Shown: positions 1 to 9,408, counted from the stretch's first letter. The stretch is DNA of 64,000 bases from Actinopolymorpha rutila (GCF_013407855.1 NZ_JACBZH010000001.1:6262001-6326000); one strand, 5' to 3'. Made by a program: numbers and translations. Notes: generated by a model not told the origin, from the letters alone.

Positions 1-380
1 TCGGAGGCGTCGAGCACCACCCACGCGAACACCCGCGGCCGCGTCGCCTCGGTGACCACACAGGTCACCCGGCCGACACCACCGTGCGCGAACCGGTTCG
101 TGGCCGCGAACCGCGCGCCGGCCACCGGACCGCGGCCGGGGTCGCGCCAGTGCGCCTCGACGCACTCCGGGCTCCACTCCCCGATCCGGGTCACGTCGGC
201 GAGCAGGTCCCACATCCGTTCCGGTGGTACGTCCACGACCCGCTCCAGGTCGACCCGCGCCCCGTGTACCTGGATCACCAGTTCTCCGCCCGGTTCGTCT
301 CGTACGCCGCGAACGCCTCGTACGTCTGACACATCGGATTCCGTGCGCACTGCTTCCTTACCGGATACCCGTTGCCGCAT
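1..380 (-). CDS. SRPBCC (polyketide cyclase/START-like) family protein, 3' end beyond window
   Basis: Reading the minus strand from an ATG at 380 gives an open frame of 126 codons running off the left edge. After an irregular ~30-residue N-terminus comes a typical SRPBCC opening: a strand ending in a VDVPPERMWDLLADV-type segment, then IGEWSPE and a Trp-containing strand. SRPBCC proteins are ligand-binding helix-grip folds; the ligand here is unknown. A Shine-Dalgarno-like GAGGAGG lies about 6 nt before the ATG. The C-terminal helix that closes the pocket is outside the window. Family call is good, function open. Confidence 0.75.
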   Translation of the reverse strand, partial: MRQRVSGKEAVRTESDVSDVRGVRGVRDEPGGELVIQVHGARVDLERVVDVPPERMWDLLADVTRIGEWSPECVEAHWRDPGRGPVAGARFAATNRFAHGGVGRVTCVVTEATRPRVFAWVVLDAS

Positions 381-400
381 GTGTTCCTCCTCACTCCCTC

Positions 401-430
401 TCCGCTCCATGTCCGCTCCCAGTCCGCTCC
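401..430. repeat. Three 8-bp direct repeats, 11-bp period, upstream of the SRPBCC gene
   Basis: TCCGCTCC occurs at 401-408, 412-419 and 423-430. The array lies 20-50 bp before the minus-strand start at 380, where an operator or promoter would sit. One helical turn of spacing would suit a multimeric regulator, but this is inference. The remainder of the gap up to 600 shows no gene. Confidence 0.5.
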
Positions 431-601
431 CTGTCGGTTGCCGTCGACCACCTGACGAGCGACTCCGGGTCACATCGACAACGCTCCGCGACCGAGGCCG
501 CACCGGGGTGGCCGGGAAGGAACGAACCGAACGCCCGGAAGCGGCCCCGCGAACCCCGCCGGTCCGCCTCCTGCCGACCAGCGAGCAAGGGTGCGCTGAT
601 C

Positions 602-613
602 TAGGCTCTCCGG
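602..613 (+). promoter_or_regulatory. TAGGCT -10 box, probable leaderless start of prsW-like gene
   Basis: TAGGCT at 602-607 is followed by six bases and then the ATG at 614. No Shine-Dalgarno sequence lies between them. Transcription starting 6-7 nt after the box would begin at or next to the ATG, giving a leaderless mRNA, a common arrangement in actinobacteria. No clear -35 box is visible. Confidence 0.55.
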
Positions 614-1873
614 ATGAGCGCGACCCCTTCCCCCTCCGCTCAGTCCGGGCTGCCCGGTCTGCCGGGCGGCCGCACCCTCGTGCCGTTACGCCCCTGGGCC
701 GGCCGGCACCGCAACCGCCGCAGAGTGCTCGCGCCGGTCGGCCTCATCGTGGTGATGGCCGCACTCGTCACCCCGCTGATCGGGCTCACCGTCCTGGGCG
801 CGGGACCAGAGCCCGCGGCGCTCGGCACCTTCTTCGCGTTCCTGCCGGTCGTCCCGGTGGTCGCGGTGTTCTTGTGGATCGACCGGTGGGAGCCCGAGCC
901 CGGTCGGCTGCTGCTGATGGCGTTCCTCTGGGGAGCCGGAGTGGCGGCGCTCGCCGCGGCGGTCAGCAACTTCGCGCTCAACTACGCCTGGTCGCGCACC
1001 GTCGGCACCGAGGTCGGCGACCTGGTGAGCACCGTGGTGACCGCACCGTTGGTGGAGGAGGCGGTCAAGGGTGCGTTCCTGTTCGCACTCCTCGCCACCC
1101 GCCGGCGCGAGGTGGACGGCGTCGTCGACGGGATCGTCTACGCGGGCCTGGTCGGGGTGGGGTTCGCGTTCAGCGAGAACATCCTCTATCTCGGCACCGC
1201 GATCGCCGAGGGCGGACTCCACGGCGGCATCATGCTGTTCGCCCTGCGGTGCGTGCTGTCGCCGTTCGCCCACCCGATCTTCACCGGGATGACCGGGCTC
1301 GCCGTCGGCATCATGGTGCGCAGCCGGCGACCGATCCGGTTCGTCTACCCGCTGGCGGGTTACCTCGTCGCCGTCGGCCTGCACGCGCTGTGGAACGCCT
1401 CGGCGTCGCTGCTCAGCCAGCCCGGCTTCCTGCTCGTCTACGCCCTCTTCATGGTGCCGGTGTTCGCCGCGATGGCGATGGTGGTGCTCTGGCAGCGGCG
1501 CCGTGAACAGCGCATCGTGGCGAGCCAGCTGCCGCGGTTCGTCGCCGCCAACTGGATCTCGCCGGAGGAGGTACGCCTGCTGTCCAGCCTGGCCGGACGC
1601 AGCGGATGGCGCTCGGCGGTGAAGCGCAGGTGGGGCGCCGAGGCTGCCCGGGCCGTCCGCGACTACCACACCGCCGTCACCGAACTCGCGTTCTTCTACG
1701 ACCGCTACCAGCGCGGCGCGATCGGGTACGACGCCGACCACTGGCGCGACGACCTGATCGGCAAGGTGCTGGAGGCCCGCGAGCGGGCCGTGCTGCACCC
1801 GCGGGCGATGGCGACCGCCGAGGAGGTCACCGGTCCGCCGCCGGCCCACCGATCGGCCGAACCGATCAGCTGA
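614..1873 (+). CDS. PrsW family intramembrane metalloprotease
   Basis: A 419-residue polytopic membrane protein of the PrsW/CPBP-like family, which cleaves within or beside membranes; PrsW of Bacillus cuts the anti-sigma factor RsiW. Hydrophobic segments begin at about residues 40, 72, 98, 140, 172, 205, 243 and 270. The catalytic motifs are all present: EEAVK at 148-152, FAFSEN at 184-189, HPIFTG at 220-225 and HALWN at 257-261. A soluble ~120-residue C-terminal tail follows the last helix, longer than in the minimal family. No anti-sigma gene is adjacent, so the substrate is unknown. It converges on the dha operon with a 34-bp gap. Confidence 0.9.
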   Translation: MSATPSPSAQSGLPGLPGGRTLVPLRPWAGRHRNRRRVLAPVGLIVVMAALVTPLIGLTVLGAGPEPAALGTFFAFLPVVPVVAVFLWIDRWEPEPGRLLLMAFLWGAGVAALAAAVSNFALNYAWSRTVGTEVGDLVSTVVTAPLVEEAVKGAFLFALLATRRREVDGVVDGIVYAGLVGVGFAFSENILYLGTAIAEGGLHGGIMLFALRCVLSPFAHPIFTGMTGLAVGIMVRSRRPIRFVYPLAGYLVAVGLHALWNASASLLSQPGFLLVYALFMVPVFAAMAMVVLWQRRREQRIVASQLPRFVAANWISPEEVRLLSSLAGRSGWRSAVKRRWGAEAARAVRDYHTAVTELAFFYDRYQRGAIGYDADHWRDDLIGKVLEARERAVLHPRAMATAEEVTGPPPAHRSAEPIS

Positions 1874-1907
1874 GCCCGTCAGCTGAACCCGATCGGGCGA
1901 GCGGCCG

Positions 1908-4364
1908 TCAGCCGAGCCGACCCCGCAGGGCAGCCTTGACGTCGGGTACCGCACTCGGCGTCATCGAGAGTTCGTCCACGCCCATCCGAATCAGCCGGAC
2001 CGCCGCGTCCGGCTCCCCCGCGAGCTCGCCGCACACCGCGACGTGCCGACCGGCCGCTCGCGCGGCGTCGACGAGCGTCGCCAGCAGCCGCCACACCGCC
2101 TCGTGGCCGGGCTGGTAGAGGTCGCCGACCGCGTCGTTGGTCCGGTCAGCGGCCATGACGTACTGCGTGAGGTCGTTGCTCCCCACACTCACGAAGTCGA
2201 CCTCGGCGCAGATCTCGTCGGCGGCCAGGGCGGCCGCCGGGACCTCGACCATCACCCCGACCTTCGCCGGCCGGGCGAACGCCGTCCCCTCGGCCGCGAG
2301 CTCCCGGGCCGCCTCCTCGACCAGGAGCCGGAACCGCCGCGCCTCCGCCGCCGTCGTCACCATCGGCGCCATCAGCCAGACCTCGCCGCGCCCGTACGCC
2401 GCGCGCAGCACCGCCCGCAGCTGGGTCCGCAACAGGTCCGGGTGCGCGAAGGCGTAGCGGAGCCCGCGCAGCCCGAGCGGCCCGTGACGCCACGGGTCGA
2501 GGTCCAGGGCCGGCAGCAGCTTGTCCCCGCCCACGTCCAGGGTGCGGACGACCGCGCGCCGGTCACCGAGCTCGGCCAGCACCTCGCCCAGTTCCTCGGC
2601 CTGCTCGTCCTCGCCGGGCAGGCGGGGCCGGTCGACGTAGAGGAGTTCGGTACGCAGCAGACCCACCGCGTCCGCACCGGCGGCCACCGCGGCGCGCGCC
2701 TCGGCCGTACCGCCGACGTTCGCGCTCACCGTCACCGGCGTCCCGTCGGCACGCACCACCGTGCTCGCGGCCTCCGCGCGGGCCCGCTCCCGGTCGGCGG
2801 CGAGGTCGCGGGCGGCCTGCCGGGCGGCGGACAGCTCCGACTCCGGCGGGTCGACCCGCACCTGCCCGGTACGCGCGTCCAGGACCACCGGCGTACCGTC
2901 GCGAACGTCCAGCACCGCCGGGCCGAGCCGGACCACCATCGGCAGGTCGAGGCCGCGGGCGAGGATTGCCGCGTGGGACGTACGCCCGCCGCGCGCGACC
3001 GCCAGGCCGGCCACCCCGGCCTCGCCGAGGGCCGCGACGTCGGAGGGAAACACCTCCTCGGCGACCACGACGGCACCGGAGACGTCCTCCGGTCGTACCG
3101 ACGGCCGGGCGTCCACGCCCAGCGCGCCGAGCACCGCGCGGCCGAGGTCCTCCACGTCCACCGCGCGTTCGGCCACCTGGTCCGCGCCGCCGGCCAGCAG
3201 GTCGCGCGCCTCCAGCACGGACCGCCACCAGGCCACCTCGGCCGGCGTGGCCCGGTCGAGCTTCGCCTCCGCTCCCGCGTGCAGCGCCGGGTCGGCGAGC
3301 ATCGCCTGGTGGGCACCGGCGATGTCGGCGCCGGACCCGCCACCGGCGGCTCGGCTGCCGAGTTCGGCGTCCACCTGCTCGACGGCGGCGGCCAGCCGCC
3401 TGCGTTCGGCCATCGGGTCGTGGGTGCCACCGGTCGGCGGCAGCCGGGGTTCGGTACGTCGCAGATGCCGGGCCGGCGCCACCACCAGCCCGGCCGAGGC
3501 GCCGACACCTCGCAGAGTGCCGGGCTCGGGCGCCGCGGACGCCGCGGGCTCGGCCCGCGCCGACGGCTCGGGCGGCACCGGAGGCCCGGCTGCCGACATC
3601 TCTTCGTCCAGCTCTCCGAACCCCGCGTCGGCCAGGGCGAGCACCGCGTCCACGGCTGCCCGGGCGTCCGGACCGGTCGCGGCGACCTCGATCTCCGCGC
3701 CCACCCGCAGGCCCTGGGCGACCACCGTGAGCACACCGGCCGCGTCCGCCCCGGGGCTTCCCGGCCGGCCGACCGTGACCCGCGCGTCGTACTCCCGAAC
3801 CAGGTGCGCCAGCGCCGCCGCCGGTCGGGCGTGCAACCCGGCCGGGTTACGCAACGTCGTCCGCGCCCGTTCCTCGCCCTCGACAGGCTCCTCCGCCGGC
3901 CCCCGCGACTCCGGTGACTCCGGCGACTCCGGCATCCCTGCCATGCTCGCCCCGGCGGTGGGCGCGTACGCAGCCCGCGCCTCGGCGGCGACCTCGGCCG
4001 GCCCGGCGCCCCCTGCCGCGGTGGTAGCGGCCGCGACCGCGCCCTCCACCAGCGGCGCGTCAACGAGCAGAACCCGGTCCGCCTGGTCCGGGTCGAGCGT
4101 CTCCAGGACGAGTTCGGCAGTGAGCTGCGCGCTGCCCAGGTCGTACAGCACGACCACGCCGGCACCTTCGTCCGGACCCGCCTCGGCGAGCACGGACGTC
4201 ACCGCCGCCAGGATCGCGTCGAAGCTGGTGCCCACCCCGCCGTCGTCGGTACCGCCGACCGCGCGGATGTCCACCTCCGGCGCCATCTGGGCGGCGAGGG
4301 TGCGTACGCCCTCGGCCAGGGTGGCCACGTGTGCGACCAGAACCAGCCCGACCGGCGTCGCCAT
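1908..4364 (-). CDS. dhaM: PTS-dependent dihydroxyacetone kinase phosphotransfer subunit DhaM with full Enzyme I
   Basis: 818-residue multiphosphoryl transfer protein that feeds phosphate from PEP to ADP bound on DhaL. Three modules are seen: an EIIA-Man-like DhaM domain (1-135; His12 in VAHVATLAEG), an HPr domain (about 168-255; GLHARPA with His178) and Enzyme I (about 283-818; GGRTSHAAILARG with His464). E. coli DhaM ends in a truncated Enzyme I; here the PEP-binding C-terminal barrel is complete (EVPAAAL, GSNDLTQY, CGELAGE), so the protein may take phosphate directly from PEP (inference). The first linker holds a 9-bp in-frame triple repeat encoding PES-PES-PES (3907-3932). Last gene of dhaKLM; its ATG lies 2 nt after the dhaL stop. 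Confidence 0.95.
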   Translation of the reverse strand: MATPVGLVLVAHVATLAEGVRTLAAQMAPEVDIRAVGGTDDGGVGTSFDAILAAVTSVLAEAGPDEGAGVVVLYDLGSAQLTAELVLETLDPDQADRVLLVDAPLVEGAVAAATTAAGGAGPAEVAAEARAAYAPTAGASMAGMPESPESPESRGPAEEPVEGEERARTTLRNPAGLHARPAAALAHLVREYDARVTVGRPGSPGADAAGVLTVVAQGLRVGAEIEVAATGPDARAAVDAVLALADAGFGELDEEMSAAGPPVPPEPSARAEPAASAAPEPGTLRGVGASAGLVVAPARHLRRTEPRLPPTGGTHDPMAERRRLAAAVEQVDAELGSRAAGGGSGADIAGAHQAMLADPALHAGAEAKLDRATPAEVAWWRSVLEARDLLAGGADQVAERAVDVEDLGRAVLGALGVDARPSVRPEDVSGAVVVAEEVFPSDVAALGEAGVAGLAVARGGRTSHAAILARGLDLPMVVRLGPAVLDVRDGTPVVLDARTGQVRVDPPESELSAARQAARDLAADRERARAEAASTVVRADGTPVTVSANVGGTAEARAAVAAGADAVGLLRTELLYVDRPRLPGEDEQAEELGEVLAELGDRRAVVRTLDVGGDKLLPALDLDPWRHGPLGLRGLRYAFAHPDLLRTQLRAVLRAAYGRGEVWLMAPMVTTAAEARRFRLLVEEAARELAAEGTAFARPAKVGVMVEVPAAALAADEICAEVDFVSVGSNDLTQYVMAADRTNDAVGDLYQPGHEAVWRLLATLVDAARAAGRHVAVCGELAGEPDAAVRLIRMGVDELSMTPSAVPDVKAALRGRLG

Positions 4365-4366
4365 GC

Positions 4367-5020
4367 CTACGCGGAGTGGTCGGCGACGTCGGCGAACACC
4401 CGGAACAACAGCGCCGACGACGTGGCGCCGGGATCCTGGTGACCGGCGCTGCGCTCGCCGAGATAGCTCGCCCGGCCCTTGCGGGCGATCAGCGGGATGG
4501 TGGCCCGCATGCCCTCCTCGGCGGCGTCGGCCGCCGCGGCGAGCGCCTCCCGGGTGGATCCGCCGGCCGCGACGACGCGCTCGGCCGCCTGCACGGCCGG
4601 GTCCCAGGCGTCGACCATCGTCTTGTCGCCCACCTCGGCCTTGCCGCGCGCCACCACGCCGCCCAGGCCGGCCCGCAGGGCACCCGCGAGGTCGGCGGCG
4701 CCGAGCTCGTCGCGCCCCTTGACGCTGGTGGCGGCACGCAGGAACGCCGTGCCGTACAACGGGCCCGCGGCTCCCCCGACCTTGGAGATCAGCGCGGTCG
4801 CCACCGCCTGGAGCACGTCGGCGGGCGTACCGGGCTCGGTCTCGGCAAGCCGGTCCACCGCCGCCTTCATGCCGCGGTCGAGGTTCTCACCGTGGTCCGC
4901 GTCCCCGATGGCGGCGTCGAGTTCGATCAGGTACGTACGGTTGGCCGCCACCACGGCCGCGTAGTCGGCCACCACGCGGAGCAGGTCCCGCGTGGTCATC
5001 GACAGGTCATCGGAGGGCAT
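4367..5020 (-). CDS. dhaL: Dihydroxyacetone kinase ADP-binding subunit DhaL
   Basis: 217 residues. DhaL holds ADP as a fixed coenzyme, is rephosphorylated by DhaM and passes phosphate to dihydroxyacetone on DhaK. The Mg2+/nucleotide-binding aspartates are in DAAIGDADHGENLDRG (Asp35, Asp40, Asp42). GGAAGPLYGT and the C-terminal DPGATS segment are also typical. The ATG at 5020 follows the dhaK stop by six bases, so translation is probably coupled. An in-frame ATG seven codons downstream is an alternative start. Confidence 0.95.
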   Translation of the reverse strand: MPSDDLSMTTRDLLRVVADYAAVVAANRTYLIELDAAIGDADHGENLDRGMKAAVDRLAETEPGTPADVLQAVATALISKVGGAAGPLYGTAFLRAATSVKGRDELGAADLAGALRAGLGGVVARGKAEVGDKTMVDAWDPAVQAAERVVAAGGSTREALAAAADAAEEGMRATIPLIARKGRASYLGERSAGHQDPGATSSALLFRVFADVADHSA

Positions 5021-5026
5021 GCGGCG

Positions 5027-6028
<1,002 letters not shown>

Positions 6029-6080
6029 CCCCGCACCCTCCCACCGTGCAGTCCTGGCGTCACCCTGTTGGTCCTCCCGG

Positions 6081-6139
6081 GTTCGGTCCCACCGAGTTCG
6101 GTCCCACCGGGTTTTTGGGCTCCCGAGTTCGGTCCTACC
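6081..6139. repeat. Three 13-bp direct repeats upstream of dhaK
   Basis: GTTCGGTCCCACC at 6081-6093 and 6096-6108, and GTTCGGTCCTACC (one mismatch) at 6127-6139. Spacing is 15 and 31 bp. They lie 53-111 bp before the dhaK ATG. They could be operator sites for the dha operon or, given how common short tandem duplications are in this window, neutral slippage products. Confidence 0.5.
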
Positions 6140-6250
6140 CGAGCGCTCCGCCGCCGACCCCTGACTCGGCCAGGGGGCAGCGCCGGGGAACGATTCGGCC
6201 TACGGTGAAGACACCCAGCGCTTCTGCCCGGTCACTCGCGGGAGCGCCAC

Positions 6251-6264
6251 TACACTGCCCAACC
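6251..6264 (+). promoter_or_regulatory. TACACT -10 box, probable leaderless start of the VapB-like gene
   Basis: TACACT at 6251-6256 is followed by eight bases and the GTG at 6265. No Shine-Dalgarno sequence precedes the GTG. The geometry suits transcription starting at the start codon. No convincing -35 hexamer was found. Confidence 0.5.
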
Positions 6265-6561
6265 GTGATCTTCAAGCGCGTCGGCGACGGACGCCCCTAT
6301 CCCGAGCACGGCACGACCCAACGCGAGTGGGCCGAGCTGCCGCCGCGCCCGATCCGGCTGGACCAGTTGGTCACCACCAAACGCACCCTCGATCTGGACA
6401 CCCTCCTCGCGGAGGACTCCACCTACTACGGAGATCTCTTCGCCCACGTGGTCGAATACCAGAACGAGCTGTACCTCGAGGACGGCTTGCACCGGGCACT
6501 GCGAGCCGCCCTGCACCAGCGCATGGTGTTGCACGCCCGCGTGCTTCGGCTCAAGGGCTGA
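6265..6561 (+). CDS. VapB-like antitoxin-family small protein
   Basis: 98 residues from a GTG start. The pattern (IFKRVGDGRPYPEHG, then RPIRLDQLVTTKRTLDL, LLAEDSTYYGDLFAHVVEYQ, and LYLEDGLHRALRAAL) belongs to an actinobacterial family usually annotated as type II toxin-antitoxin VapB-like. No PIN-domain toxin is adjacent, and the gene is followed 29 nt later by a LytR_C-domain gene, a pairing I recall from other actinobacteria. A housekeeping or regulatory role is therefore as likely as an antitoxin role. An upstream in-frame start would add residues that look non-native. Confidence 0.7.
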   Translation: MIFKRVGDGRPYPEHGTTQREWAELPPRPIRLDQLVTTKRTLDLDTLLAEDSTYYGDLFAHVVEYQNELYLEDGLHRALRAALHQRMVLHARVLRLKG

Positions 6562-6590
6562 GGATTTCCCGAACGGGGAAGGGGGCGCAC

Positions 6591-7163
6591 ATGGCATGGG
6601 ACGACACCGCCGAGCTACGCAGAGCCCGGCGGCGGCGCAGGCGGAGGATCCGCGGTCCCCTCACCCTGGTCGTCCTCATCGGCCTCGTCGCCGGAGCCGG
6701 GTGGTTCGGCTGGCACGCGGTCCTCAGGGCCATCCCGGGCGTCGGGCCGGACCTCGTGTGCAGCACACCCTCGCCGGGCCAGAAGCAGCGGATCACGGCC
6801 ACCAAGGTGATCGTGAACGTCTACAACGCGAGCAAGATCGGCGGACTCGCGGAGCGTACGGCGACCGACCTCCGCCAGCGCGGCTTCACTGTCGGCACCG
6901 TGGCCAACGACCCGAAGAAGGCGACCGTGAGGGTCGCGGAGGTTCGCGGCCGGGCCAAGGACGCACCGGAGGTCATCCTGGTCGCCGCGCAGGTCGCCAA
7001 GGAGAAGGTCAGCGTGGACGACCGGACCGACGCGAGCGTCGACCTGGTCCTCGGCAGTGACTTCCACGGCTTCGTCACCAAGGCGCCGACGGCCATGGAC
7101 GTCACCACCACCGTGCCGGTCTGTGTGAAGCCGAGTCCCACGCCGGGCGGCGTCGCCGGCTGA
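6591..7163 (+). CDS. LytR C-terminal domain envelope protein
   Basis: 190 residues. A positively charged N-terminus (RRARRRRRRR) leads into one membrane helix (about 22-40), then an extracellular domain. Residues ~68-155 match the LytR_C fold (VIVNVYNASKIGGLAERTA, then RGFTVGTVAND), also found behind LytR-CpsA-Psr phosphotransferases. The catalytic LCP domain is missing, so this is a stand-alone LytR_C protein, probably bound to the outer membrane face; its partner is unknown. The ATG at 6591 is chosen for the GGGAAGGGGG ribosome binding site 8 nt upstream. Confidence 0.85.
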   Translation: MAWDDTAELRRARRRRRRRIRGPLTLVVLIGLVAGAGWFGWHAVLRAIPGVGPDLVCSTPSPGQKQRITATKVIVNVYNASKIGGLAERTATDLRQRGFTVGTVANDPKKATVRVAEVRGRAKDAPEVILVAAQVAKEKVSVDDRTDASVDLVLGSDFHGFVTKAPTAMDVTTTVPVCVKPSPTPGGVAG

Positions 7164-7180
7164 CGGCCCGCACGCCACCT

Positions 7181-7220
7181 GCCGGCCCCGCGGCCCGACC
7201 CTCCCGGGATCAGGGCCGGC
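7181..7220. terminator. Weak GC hairpin between convergent genes
   Basis: GCCGGCCC at 7181-7188 pairs with GGGCCGGC at 7213-7220 (8-bp stem, 24-nt loop). It sits between the LytR_C gene and the convergent antiporter gene, overlapping the latter's stop. There is no T-run, so terminator function is uncertain. Confidence 0.3.
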
Positions 7221-8745
7221 GGACCCACCGCATCCGCGGGTGCGTCGTCGACGGGTGGCCTTCCAGCCAGCCCGCCAGCCGGCCCGAACGGCTCACCGAC
7301 CGCAGCCGGCGTTCGGTGGCCTCGCGTACCCGCCGCGGAGCGACCACGAGCAGGTCGTCGCCCGCCTTCAGGATCGTGCGCAGCCCGGGCACCAGGCTGC
7401 GGCCCTCGCGGACCACCAGCGCCACCGACGCCCCTTCGGGCAGCCGCAGCTCCCCGACCTCGACGTTGGCCAGCCGGGACCGGGGCAGGATCCGGATCTG
7501 CAACAGGTCTGCGTCCAGGCGTTCCAGCGGCGCGGCCTCCACGTCGAGGTCGCGCACCTCGTCCTCGCCGCCGAGCCGCAGCACCTTGCCCACCCACGGC
7601 AGGGTCGGAGCCTGCACCAGCGTGAACACCACGACCAGGACGAAGACCACGTTGAACAACCGGTCGGCGCGCTCCAGCCCGGCGGCCAGCGGGATGGTGG
7701 CGAGCACGATCGGCACCGCACCGCGCAACCCGGCCCAGGCGAGGAACACCTGGTCGGGTATCCGCGGCCGGAACGGCAGCAACGACACCACCACCGACAG
7801 CGGCCGGGCCACGAAGGTCAGCGCCAGCCCGCCGACCAGGCCGGCCAGGACGTCGCTCCAGTCCAGCCGGCTCGGCCAGGCGAGCAGTCCGAGCATCACG
7901 AACAACCCGATCTGGGCCAGCCACGCGAGCCCCTCCACGAAGGACCGCGTGGTCGGCCGGTGCGGGAGTTCGGCATTGCCGAGCACGAGGGACGCGACGT
8001 AGACGGCGGCGAAACCACTGCAGTGCACGAACGACGTGAACGCGTACGCCAGCACCGCGAACGACACCACCGCCAGCGGATACAGGCCCGACGACGGCAA
8101 CGCCACCCGCCGCAGCAGCCATGCACCGCCCCACCCGATGATGAAGCCGAGCACCGTGCCGCCGGCGAGCTCGCCCGCGATCAGCCCGACGATGCGGGGT
8201 ACGCCCTCGTGCGTCAGGGCGGAGGAGCTGAGCAGGGTGACCAGCAGGACGGTCGGGGCGTCGTTCAGGCCCGACTCGGCCTCCAGAACCCCCGCCAGCC
8301 GGCGGGGCAGCGGCACCTTCCGCAGCACCGAGAACACCGCCGCCGCGTCGGTGGGCGAGGTGACGGCGCCGAGGAGCAGGGAGAGCCGCCAGCCGAACCC
8401 GAGCGTGCCGTGCACGATCACCGCCACCACGACCACACTGACCGCGATTCCGACGGTGGCGAGGACGAGCCCGGGCAGCATCGACCCGCGTACCTCGGCC
8501 CATCGGGTGGTGAGGCCACCTTCGGTGAGGATGACCACCAGGGCGGCGAAGCCGAGCGCATGGGCGAGCTGGGCGTCGTCGAACCGGATGCCGAGCCCCA
8601 CCTCGCCGAGCGCGACGCCCATCGCGAGGTAGATCAGCAGGCTGGGGAACCCGAACCGCACCGACGCGCGGACGGCGAGGATCGCCAGCAGCAGGACCAG
8701 GGCGCCGTACAGCAGGAAGTCGTTGAGCTCGGCGACTGTGATCAT
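7210..8745 (-). CDS. Potassium/proton antiporter (CPA1 family with TrkA_C domain)
   Basis: 511 residues. The first ~385 form a 12-helix cation:proton antiporter with the GLTTRW, GAVTSPTDAAAVFSVLR and LESGLNDAPTVLL motifs; the TSPTDAA and LNDAP aspartates are the expected ion-exchange residues. Residues ~410-480 are a cytoplasmic TrkA_C regulatory module (RSRLANVEVGELRLPEGASV, LKAGDDLLVVAP). Such CvrA/NhaP2-type proteins export K+ or Na+ in exchange for H+. The ATG at 8745 has GGGGAGGT just upstream and puts the first helix at the right place; a longer frame to 8820 adds non-native sequence. It lies downstream of tRNA-Ser, separated by a terminator. Confidence 0.92.
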   Translation of the reverse strand: MITVAELNDFLLYGALVLLLAILAVRASVRFGFPSLLIYLAMGVALGEVGLGIRFDDAQLAHALGFAALVVILTEGGLTTRWAEVRGSMLPGLVLATVGIAVSVVVVAVIVHGTLGFGWRLSLLLGAVTSPTDAAAVFSVLRKVPLPRRLAGVLEAESGLNDAPTVLLVTLLSSSALTHEGVPRIVGLIAGELAGGTVLGFIIGWGGAWLLRRVALPSSGLYPLAVVSFAVLAYAFTSFVHCSGFAAVYVASLVLGNAELPHRPTTRSFVEGLAWLAQIGLFVMLGLLAWPSRLDWSDVLAGLVGGLALTFVARPLSVVVSLLPFRPRIPDQVFLAWAGLRGAVPIVLATIPLAAGLERADRLFNVVFVLVVVFTLVQAPTLPWVGKVLRLGGEDEVRDLDVEAAPLERLDADLLQIRILPRSRLANVEVGELRLPEGASVALVVREGRSLVPGLRTILKAGDDLLVVAPRRVREATERRLRSVSRSGRLAGWLEGHPSTTHPRMRWVRRP

Positions 8746-8807
8746 CGCCGGCACCTCCCCCCGCCCCCGGTCGACCCCGGTGGGGCCCAATTCTTCGCCA
8801 ATGCCGA

Positions 8808-8844
8808 AGGGCCTGGGCACGTCAGGTACTCGTGCCCAGGCCCT
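8808..8844 (-). terminator. Strong terminator after tRNA-Ser
   Basis: A perfect 14-bp stem, AGGGCCTGGGCACG at 8808-8821 pairing with 8831-8844, with a 9-nt loop. On the minus strand it begins 8 nt after the tRNA 3' end and is followed by a T-containing stretch. It should end tRNA transcription before the antiporter gene. Confidence 0.85.
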
Positions 8845-8851
8845 CCTGCTG

Positions 8852-8936
8852 CGGTGGCGGTGGGATTTGAACCCACGGAGGGTTGCCCCTCACACGCTTT
8901 CGAGGCGTGCTCCTTCGGCCGCTCGGACACGCCACC
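8852..8936 (-). tRNA. tRNA-Ser(CGA)
   Basis: Minus-strand sequence folds as a class II tRNA: acceptor GGTGGCG/CGCCACC, discriminator G, anticodon stem CACGC/GCGTG with loop CTCGAAA (anticodon CGA, reading UCG), a long variable arm, and T arm GTGGG-TTCAAAT-CCCAC. The CCA end is not encoded (CAG follows). The long variable arm and the identity elements fit serine. It lies just upstream of tadA on the plus map, but both are transcribed leftward. Confidence 0.95.
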
Positions 8937-8970
8937 GCCGGGTAGGTTACCGGACGGGGCGGGAAGCGCC

Positions 8971-9408
8971 TCACACGCCCCGGCGGGCGGCGAAGAACCG
9001 CCGCAGCACCTCGCCGCACTCCTCGGCGAGCACGCCCCCGACGACCCGCGGCCGGTGGTTGAGCCGGCGGTCGCGTACGACGTCCCACAACGAGCCGACC
9101 GCACCGGCCTTGTCGTCGTACGCACCGAACACCACCTGGTCGACCCGGGCCTGCACCAGCGCGCCCGCGCACATCGTGCACGGCTCGAGGGTCACGACGA
9201 GCGTGCAGCCGGAAAGCCGCCACTCACCCAGCGCGGCGGCCGCCTCCCGGATCGCCAGCATCTCCGCGTGGGCGGTGGGGTCGCCGGTCGCCTCCCGCGC
9301 GTTGCGCCCCCGGCCGATCACGGCGCCGTCGGGGCCGAGTACGACACAGCCGACGGGTACGTCACCGGTGTCCGGGGCCAGCGCGGCCTCGGCGAGGGCG
9401 GCCCGCAT
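8971..9408 (-). CDS. tadA: tRNA(Arg) adenosine-34 deaminase TadA
   Basis: 145 residues. TadA converts A34 of tRNA-Arg(ACG) to inosine. The zinc-binding motif is complete: HAE at 47-49 (His47 ligand, Glu49 proton shuttle) and PCTMC with Cys77 and Cys80. N- and C-terminal helices match the family. It is downstream of two TadA-associated genes on the same strand, a conserved actinobacterial neighbourhood. The 65-bp gap upstream is rich in CCGGACCC-type stutter repeats. Essential in most bacteria. Confidence 0.95.
   Translation of the reverse strand: MRAALAEAALAPDTGDVPVGCVVLGPDGAVIGRGRNAREATGDPTAHAEMLAIREAAAALGEWRLSGCTLVVTLEPCTMCAGALVQARVDQVVFGAYDDKAGAVGSLWDVVRDRRLNHRPRVVGGVLAEECGEVLRRFFAARRGV

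Noticed and set aside
2043-3917. Long plus-strand ORF (624 codons) opposite dhaM
   Set aside because: Shadow of dhaM: Arg/Pro/His-rich, no domain, no ribosome site. Same applies to most long ORFs antisense to recognised genes.
6265-6561. Complete toxin-antitoxin operon
   Set aside because: No PIN-domain toxin follows; the next gene is a LytR_C envelope protein.
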